Source: an uncultured Clostridium sp. (GTDB taxonomy: Bacteria; Bacillota; Clostridia; Lachnospirales; Lachnospiraceae). Taken from it: 10,809 bases of DNA. Below the pieces are notes generated by a model, which was not told the origin of the DNA, did no database searches, and worked only from the letters and a program-made list of their open reading frames with translations. The stretch is taken from positions 1-10,809 of the forward strand of contig CALHQJ010000101.1 in the NCBI GenBank assembly GCA_938036545.1, written 5' to 3'. Shown piece after piece: positions 5,756 to 10,809 of this stretch. A program made the position numbers and the translations under genes. Position 1 is the first letter of the stretch. Every line of letters starts with the position of its first letter.

Positions 5756-7561
5756 ATGAATACAAACCAGACCCGTCATAGAGGAAAAACAGCCCTCCTG
5801 TTCGTTCTGTCGTCTGTGATTACGGCAGTTCTGTTAGGAAGGCTGTTTTTTCTTATGGTTTATCGGGCAGATCATTACAGCTCAATGGCCGAAGATCTCC
5901 ATCAAAGAGAGAGAACCATTAAAGCCGCCAGAGGAAGGATTCTTGACGCAACAGGAACGGTAATTGCCGACAACCGGACGGTGTGTACCATTTCCGTGAT
6001 CCATAACCAGATTACCGATCCGGATCGGGTTGTCCAGATTTTGTGCAGATACCTGGACATTTCCGAAGAGGCCGTCCGGAAAAAAGTGGAGACCTACAGT
6101 TCCAGAGAAATTGTCAGCACCAATGTGGACAAAGAAATCGGAGATGCGATTCGGGATGAAGGGCTGGAAGGGGTAAAGGTAGATGAAGACTATAAGCGCT
6201 ATTATCCCTATGACAGCCTGGCTTCCAAGGTGCTGGGGTTTACGGGAGGCGATAATCAGGGAATCATTGGTCTTGAAGTAAAATATGAAACCTGGCTGAA
6301 GGGAAAAAACGGGCTGATTCTTACCATGACCGACGCTAAGGGAGTGGAAATTGAAAATGCAGCAGAAGACAGGGTAGAACCCATAGCGGGAAATGATCTG
6401 TATATCAGCCTGGATCGAAACATACAATCTTACTGCCAGCAGGCAGCTTACCAGGTTATGGAAAAGAAAAATGCCAAACAGGTTTCCGTCATTGTTATGA
6501 ATCCCCAAAACGGCGAGATTCTGGCCATGGTAAACGTGCCGGAATTTAATTTAAACGATCCCTTTACTCCTGGACAGAATCTGGTAAGCGAAAGCGCCAG
6601 ACAGGCGGAATTTGAGGCAGAGCAGGCGGCTCAGGGAAAGGGAGGCGCCGGAAAACAGGAGCTGCTGAACCAGATGTGGAGAAATACCTGTATTAATGAC
6701 ACCTATGAGCCTGGCTCTACCTTTAAAATCATTACAGCTGCCGCAGGACTGGAGGCAGGGGCAGTAAGCATGAATGACCAGTTTTCCTGTCCTGGGTTTC
6801 GGATTGTAGAGGATAGGAAAATCCGCTGCCATAAGGCAGGCGGCCATGGCAGCGAGAACTTTCTGCAGGGTATGATGAACTCTTGCAATCCGGTGTTAAT
6901 CGACGTAGGACAGAGGCTGGGAATTGATAAGTATTACCAGTATTTTGAACAGTTTGGTTTAAAAGGAAAAACGGGAATCGATCTGCCTGGAGAAGCGTCG
7001 ACGATTATGCATAAGAAAGAAAATATGGGACTGGTAGAGCTGGCGACAGTTTCCTTTGGCCAGTCCTTCCAGATTACGCCCATGCAGCTGATTACCACTG
7101 CGTCTGCCATTATTAACGGAGGAAATCGGGTTACTCCCCATTTTGGAGTAAAGTCAGTCAGCAGAGATCAGAAACGCGTTCACAGATTTACATACCCCGT
7201 AGAAGAAGGGGTGATTTCTGAGAAAACCAGCGCCGACATGCGCTACATTTTAGAGCAGGTAGTGGCGGAAGGAAGCGGAAAAAAAGCGGCGGTTTCCGGA
7301 TACCGGATTGGCGGAAAAACGGCGACTTCGGAGAAACTTCCCAGAAGCCTGAAAAAATATATTTCTTCGTTTATCGGTTTTGCTCCGGCAGACAATCCAC
7401 AGGTGATTGCCCTGATCACCATTGATGAACCAGAAGGAATCTATTATGGCGGAACGATAGCTGCTCCCGTGATTGCGGATATTTTTCGGAACATTCTTCC
7501 TTATTTGGGAATTGAACCAGCAGAGGAAGAAAGTACCGGAGCCTTTCGAATCTATGGTTGA
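5756..7561 (+). CDS. spoVD: Class B penicillin-binding protein, SpoVD type
   Basis: A second transpeptidase directly follows the FtsI-like one, where B. subtilis has spoVD, the sporulation-specific PBP needed for spore cortex. The 601-residue product has a signal-anchor helix (about 12-34), a PBP dimerisation domain opening with RGRILDATG (59-67) and a transpeptidase domain with STFK (S321, K324) and SCN (376-378). The third motif reads KTAT (521-524) rather than KTGT. No PASTA domain is seen, unlike B. subtilis SpoVD. It shares many blocks with its neighbour (MNPQNGEILAM, IDLPGEA, GFAPADNPQV), so the pair arose by an old duplication. A G-rich ribosome binding site (5747-5753) is unusually close to ATG 5756. 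Class B PBP is certain; the SpoVD role is inferred from position, and a second vegetative PBP is possible. Confidence 0.85.
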   Translation: MNTNQTRHRGKTALLFVLSSVITAVLLGRLFFLMVYRADHYSSMAEDLHQRERTIKAARGRILDATGTVIADNRTVCTISVIHNQITDPDRVVQILCRYLDISEEAVRKKVETYSSREIVSTNVDKEIGDAIRDEGLEGVKVDEDYKRYYPYDSLASKVLGFTGGDNQGIIGLEVKYETWLKGKNGLILTMTDAKGVEIENAAEDRVEPIAGNDLYISLDRNIQSYCQQAAYQVMEKKNAKQVSVIVMNPQNGEILAMVNVPEFNLNDPFTPGQNLVSESARQAEFEAEQAAQGKGGAGKQELLNQMWRNTCINDTYEPGSTFKIITAAAGLEAGAVSMNDQFSCPGFRIVEDRKIRCHKAGGHGSENFLQGMMNSCNPVLIDVGQRLGIDKYYQYFEQFGLKGKTGIDLPGEASTIMHKKENMGLVELATVSFGQSFQITPMQLITTASAIINGGNRVTPHFGVKSVSRDQKRVHRFTYPVEEGVISEKTSADMRYILEQVVAEGSGKKAAVSGYRIGGKTATSEKLPRSLKKYISSFIGFAPADNPQVIALITIDEPEGIYYGGTIAAPVIADIFRNILPYLGIEPAEEESTGAFRIYG

Positions 7562-7586
7562 TTATTCAGGGAAAAAGACGTATACT
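7558..7586 (+). promoter_or_regulatory. Candidate internal promoter before mraY
   Basis: TTGATT (7558-7563) overlaps the stop codon of the preceding gene and is 17 bases from TATACT (7581-7586). The -35 matches the vegetative consensus at four of six positions and the -10 at five of six. It would allow mraY, murD and the SEDS gene to be expressed without read-through from the two PBP genes. Its -10 lies in an imperfect direct repeat, GTATACTAC (7580-7588) and GTGTACTAC (7594-7602). Confidence 0.4.
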
Positions 7587-7634
7587 ACCTAATGTGTACT
7601 ACAAAAATTCATACATAAGAAACTGAGGTGCGAC

Positions 7635-8603
7635 ATGATTAATGAAACAATCTTAGCGATAATTATATCTTTTGCCATCAGCGCATTGCTGTGTCCCATT
7701 GTAATTCCCTTTCTCCACAGGCTGAAATTCGGCCAGCAGGTCCGGGATGACGGGCCTCAGAGCCATTTAAAAAAGCAGGGAACTCCTACCATGGGCGGAC
7801 TGATTATTTTGTCCAGCATCATTATTACATCTATTTTTTATATACCCAGATACCCCAAAATCATACCGGTGCTGTTTGTTACCGTAGGCTTTGGAATTAT
7901 TGGCTTTTTAGACGATTACATTAAGATTGTAATGAAGCGTTCTGAAGGCTTGAATCCCAAGCAGAAGCTCATTGGACAGATTATTATTACCGGCATTTTT
8001 GCCTGGTATCTGATGACCAGCGGGGAAGTTGGAACCGAAATGCTGATTCCCTTTACCGGCGGTTTTGACAATGGATTTTTCCTGGATTTAGGGATTTTCT
8101 TTATTCCGGCTCTATTCATTATTGTGCTAGGCACAGACAATGGAGTGAATTTTACCGATGGGTTAGATGGACTGTGTACCAGCGTCACCATTTTGGTAGC
8201 CACCTTTTTTACTATTGTGGCAATTGGGGAAAACAGCGGCATCAGCCCGATTACAGGAGCAGTAGTTGGAAGCCTGCTTGGATTTTTGCTGTTTAATGTA
8301 TATCCGGCCAAGGTGTTTATGGGAGATACCGGTTCCCTGGCCTTAGGCGGTTTCGTGGCTTCCAGCGCCTATATGATGCGGATGCCGATTTTTATTGCGA
8401 TTGTAGGCATGATTTATCTGGTAGAAGTATTATCCGTCATTATTCAGGTGACTTATTTTAAGAAAACCGGCGGCAAGCGGATTTTTAAAATGGCGCCGAT
8501 CCATCACCATTTTGAATTGTGCGGATGGTCTGAGACAAGAGTAGTAGCGGTATTCTCGATTATTACCGCAATTTTGTGTCTGGTAGCATACTTAGGATTA
8601 TAG
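7635..8603 (+). CDS. mraY: Phospho-N-acetylmuramoyl-pentapeptide transferase MraY
   Basis: MraY joins UDP-MurNAc-pentapeptide to undecaprenyl phosphate, giving lipid I on the inner face of the membrane. The 322-residue product is polytopic, of normal length, and has every family landmark: HLKKQGTPTMGG (44-55), the first catalytic aspartate pair in FLDDYIK (D93, D94), NFTDGLDGL (172-180), FMGDTGS (228-234) and the MAPIHHHFE histidine motif (286-294). ATG 7635 has GAGGTG (7625-7630) a few bases upstream. It follows the SpoVD-like gene after 73 bases, where murE would be expected in Bacillus, and may have its own promoter (7558-7586). The stop codon sits next to the ribosome binding site of murD. 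Confidence 0.97.
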   Translation: MINETILAIIISFAISALLCPIVIPFLHRLKFGQQVRDDGPQSHLKKQGTPTMGGLIILSSIIITSIFYIPRYPKIIPVLFVTVGFGIIGFLDDYIKIVMKRSEGLNPKQKLIGQIIITGIFAWYLMTSGEVGTEMLIPFTGGFDNGFFLDLGIFFIPALFIIVLGTDNGVNFTDGLDGLCTSVTILVATFFTIVAIGENSGISPITGAVVGSLLGFLLFNVYPAKVFMGDTGSLALGGFVASSAYMMRMPIFIAIVGMIYLVEVLSVIIQVTYFKKTGGKRIFKMAPIHHHFELCGWSETRVVAVFSIITAILCLVAYLGL

Positions 8604-8614
8604 GAGGTTGTACT

Positions 8615-9979
8615 ATGAGTCAGGGACAAAAGGTCATTGTAGCAGGGACTGGAATCAGTGGCATTGCGGCCACGAAACTGCTGCTGGAAATTGGCGGCGA
8701 AGTAGTCCTGTATGATGGAAATGCAGAGCAGGACGCAGAAAAGATTAAAGCGTCTTTTAAAGAAAATGCAAAAGTGACAGTAGTGTTAGGAGAGCTAAAA
8801 CGTACAGATTTGGTAGGAGTGGAGCTGTGTATCGTAAGTCCTGGAGTTCCCATGGATTCTCCTTTTGTAGCTACAATCGTGGATGCCAATATTCCCATCT
8901 GGGGAGAGATTCAGTTAGCTTACCACTGTGCCAAGGGAAAACTGGCGGCTATTACCGGAACCAACGGAAAAACTACGACCACAGCCCTTACAGGCGAGAT
9001 TATGAAGGCCCACTATGAAAGCGTATTTGTAGTAGGAAATATCGGGATACCTTATACCCAGATTGCTTTAGAGACCCAGGAAGAGTCAGTAACTGTAGCG
9101 GAAATTTCCAGCTTCCAGCTGGAAACTATTATGGATTTCCATCCTAATGTCAGCGCAATTTTAAACATTACCCCGGATCATTTAAACCGTCATAAAACCA
9201 TGGCGAATTACATTGACATTAAAAAGAGCATTACCTTAAATCAGACGGATCAGGACAGCGTAGTCCTGAATTATGACGATCCGGTTCTGCGGGAATTTGG
9301 TGAAGATGAAGAGAAGAAGCTAAAGCCAAAGGTGATTTTCTTCTCCAGCAGAGAAAAGCTGAAAGAAGGCTTTTACTTAGACGGAGATGATATTATGTAT
9401 TGCCACAATGGACGGGAAACCCTGGTTATTAACGTCCATGATATGAACCTGTTAGGACGCCATAATTATGAAAATGTAATGGTAGCCGCTGCCGTCAGCC
9501 TGGAGATGGGCGTGCCGATGGATACCATTCGCAAGGTAATCAGCCAGTTTAAGGCAGTCGAGCACAGAATTGAATTTGTGCTGGAACGTTCCGGCGTAAA
9601 GTATTACAACGATTCCAAGGGAACCAATCCAGATGCGGCAATTCAGGCTGTAAAGGCAATGCCTGGACCAACGATTCTGATTGCCGGTGGATACGATAAG
9701 GGCAGCCAGTATGACGAGTGGATCGAAAGCTTTGGAGATAAAGTAAAGCATCTGGTGTTAATCGGACAGACCAGGGATAAGATCGCAGAATGTGCAAAAG
9801 CCCACGGCTTTACGGAAATTATGTATGCAGAGGACATGTCTGAGGCAGTAAAAGTCTGTGCGTCTTATGCCAACATGGGAGACAATGTGCTTTTAAGTCC
9901 GGCCTGTGCAAGCTGGGGCATGTTTAAAAATTACGAAGAACGAGGACGTATTTTTAAAGAATGTGTCCGCAATCTGTAA
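8615..9979 (+). CDS. murD: UDP-N-acetylmuramoylalanine--D-glutamate ligase MurD
   Basis: MurD is the cytoplasmic ATP-dependent ligase that adds D-glutamate to UDP-MurNAc-L-Ala. The 454-residue product shows an N-terminal Rossmann-like UDP-binding part, the Mur ligase P-loop GTNGKTT (115-121), AEISSFQLE (162-170), HNYENV (283-288), EHRIEFV (316-322), NDSKGTN (332-338), AGGYDKG (357-363) and a C-terminal SPACASWGMF (428-437). The last block distinguishes MurD from MurC/E/F; an aspartate common after CAS-x is glycine here. The frame is open further upstream to 8576 inside mraY, but ATG 8615 is chosen because AGGAGG (8602-8607) lies 7 bases before it and the protein then begins as MurD normally does. 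It is 11 bases after mraY and clearly in the same operon. Confidence 0.96.
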   Translation: MSQGQKVIVAGTGISGIAATKLLLEIGGEVVLYDGNAEQDAEKIKASFKENAKVTVVLGELKRTDLVGVELCIVSPGVPMDSPFVATIVDANIPIWGEIQLAYHCAKGKLAAITGTNGKTTTTALTGEIMKAHYESVFVVGNIGIPYTQIALETQEESVTVAEISSFQLETIMDFHPNVSAILNITPDHLNRHKTMANYIDIKKSITLNQTDQDSVVLNYDDPVLREFGEDEEKKLKPKVIFFSSREKLKEGFYLDGDDIMYCHNGRETLVINVHDMNLLGRHNYENVMVAAAVSLEMGVPMDTIRKVISQFKAVEHRIEFVLERSGVKYYNDSKGTNPDAAIQAVKAMPGPTILIAGGYDKGSQYDEWIESFGDKVKHLVLIGQTRDKIAECAKAHGFTEIMYAEDMSEAVKVCASYANMGDNVLLSPACASWGMFKNYEERGRIFKECVRNL

Positions 9980-10013
9980 CAGCAGCCGGAATGAGTAAGT
10001 AGGAGGAAAATGG

Positions 10014-10809
10014 ATGGCAGAACATCAGGAAACAAAGAAAAAGGGAAAAGTACGCCGGTTTTATGACTACAGCCTGGTATTTACCATCATTTTTCTGACG
10101 GTATTTGGTTTGGTAATGATTTACAGTTCCAGTTCTTATTCAGCCCAGCTGACTTATAATGGAGACGATTTTCACTTTGTACGCCGCCAGGGCTTTATTG
10201 CCCTTGGCGGCCTGGCGGCAATGTTTATTATTTCCAAAATGGATTACCATTTCTTTGCCAGGTTTGCAAAACTGGCTTACATACTTTCCTATATTTTGAT
10301 GATTTTGGTTATGACTATCGGCGATGAGCGAAACGGCCAGAAGCGGTGGCTGGGAATCGGCGGACTTTCGTTTCAGCCTACCGAGTTTGTAAAAATCGCT
10401 TTGGTGCTGTACCTGGCAGTCATTATCGTAAAAATGGGAAAACGGCTGAATGAATACGAAGGGATCTGGGCCATTGCTGTCCGTACTTTTCCAATCGGCG
10501 CAATCGTAGCCGTTAATAATCTGAGTTCCGGCCTGATTATTATGGGAATCGGATTTGTCATGGCTTTTGTGGCCTGTAAGAAAAAGGCGCCCTTTCTGAT
10601 CTGTGTGGCAGCGGCGGCGGTTGTATTTGTTGCGGCTGGTCCGGTTGTTGAGTTTATTTATAATAAAGATCCGGATATTGGATACCGGTTAAGCCGTATT
10701 CTGGTCTGGCAGGATCCAGAGGCCTTTGCTTCCGGCGGCGGCTACCAGGTTCTTCAGGGATTGTATGCCATCGGTAGCGGCGGAATATTCGGCAGAGGAT
10801 TTGGAAACA
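10014..10809 (+). CDS. ftsW: FtsW/SpoVE-type SEDS peptidoglycan glycosyltransferase (partial, cut by window end)
   Basis: SEDS proteins polymerise lipid II into glycan strands and work with a class B PBP. The 265 codons present show a basic cytoplasmic start, a first membrane helix ending in the family's YSSSSY (37-42), the hallmark RWLGIGGLSFQPTEFVKIAL (111-130), NNLSSG (168-173) where many homologues have an aspartate in place of an asparagine, and YQVLQGLYAIGSGGIFGRG (244-262). At least six hydrophobic segments are visible. ATG 10014 is chosen because AGGAGG (10001-10006) lies 7 bases upstream; ATG 10010 is in another frame. The gene follows murD by 34 bases. In B. subtilis this slot holds spoVE, so either a vegetative FtsW or a spore cortex role is possible; with two class B PBPs in the same operon it could serve both. 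Confidence 0.92.
   Translation, partial: MAEHQETKKKGKVRRFYDYSLVFTIIFLTVFGLVMIYSSSSYSAQLTYNGDDFHFVRRQGFIALGGLAAMFIISKMDYHFFARFAKLAYILSYILMILVMTIGDERNGQKRWLGIGGLSFQPTEFVKIALVLYLAVIIVKMGKRLNEYEGIWAIAVRTFPIGAIVAVNNLSSGLIIMGIGFVMAFVACKKKAPFLICVAAAAVVFVAAGPVVEFIYNKDPDIGYRLSRILVWQDPEAFASGGGYQVLQGLYAIGSGGIFGRGFGN

Noticed and set aside
5882..6508. 208-codon open frame on the minus strand inside the spoVD-like gene
   Set aside because: It is wholly antisense to a well supported coding sequence, resembles no family I know, and follows from the codon pattern of the sense gene.
7916..8311. 131-codon minus-strand frame within mraY
   Set aside because: Antisense shadow of a conserved membrane protein gene; no ribosome binding site or recognisable motif.

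Overview
The window is most of a division and cell wall (dcw) gene cluster from a low-to-mid GC, Gram-positive Firmicute. It is probably a spore-forming Clostridia member, most likely Lachnospiraceae-like. This rests on strong AGGAGG-type ribosome binding sites, the gene order, the style of the Lgt and MraZ proteins, and a SpoVD-type penicillin-binding protein after an FtsI-type one. All confident genes are on the + strand. The family and genus are inferred, not proven.

Layout. Bases 1-77 may hold the last codons of an unrecognised upstream gene. Bases 78-432 contain no full gene: there is a piece resembling the left end of an insertion sequence (with a 16-bp hairpin and a 13-codon stub of a reading frame), a short tandem direct repeat, two small hairpins and a possible promoter. 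Then comes lgt (433-1314), closed by a very good intrinsic terminator (1359-1393). A new transcription unit starts at a sigma-A-like promoter (1415-1443) followed at once by an array of MraZ-type boxes (1451-1498). It runs mraZ, rsmH (mraW), ftsL-like, ftsI/pbpB-like, spoVD-like, mraY, murD and the first 265 codons of an ftsW/spoVE-type SEDS gene, which is cut by the window end.

How the genes work together. MraZ is the regulator and RsmH the 16S rRNA methylase at the head of the operon. The FtsL-like bitopic protein, the class B penicillin-binding protein and the SEDS protein are divisome parts that make septal peptidoglycan. MraY and MurD make the precursor (lipid I and UDP-MurNAc-Ala-Glu). 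The second penicillin-binding protein sits where spoVD sits in Bacillus subtilis and is probably the spore cortex transpeptidase, with the SEDS protein a candidate partner. The order is that of the B. subtilis cluster (mraZ, mraW, ftsL, pbpB, spoVD, murE, mraY, murD, spoVE) except that murE is missing between spoVD and mraY. Lgt, which lipidates prolipoproteins, is a neighbour with its own terminator, not part of the operon.

I see no wholly new system. The points most worth checking are a perfect 17-bp hairpin with 6-bp flanking direct repeats between rsmH and ftsL, a KTG-to-KTA change in the third active-site motif of the SpoVD-like protein, a possible sporulation sigma-E-type promoter in front of that gene, the highly acidic C-terminal tail of the FtsI-like protein, the regularly spaced MraZ boxes, and the insertion-sequence-like relic before lgt.
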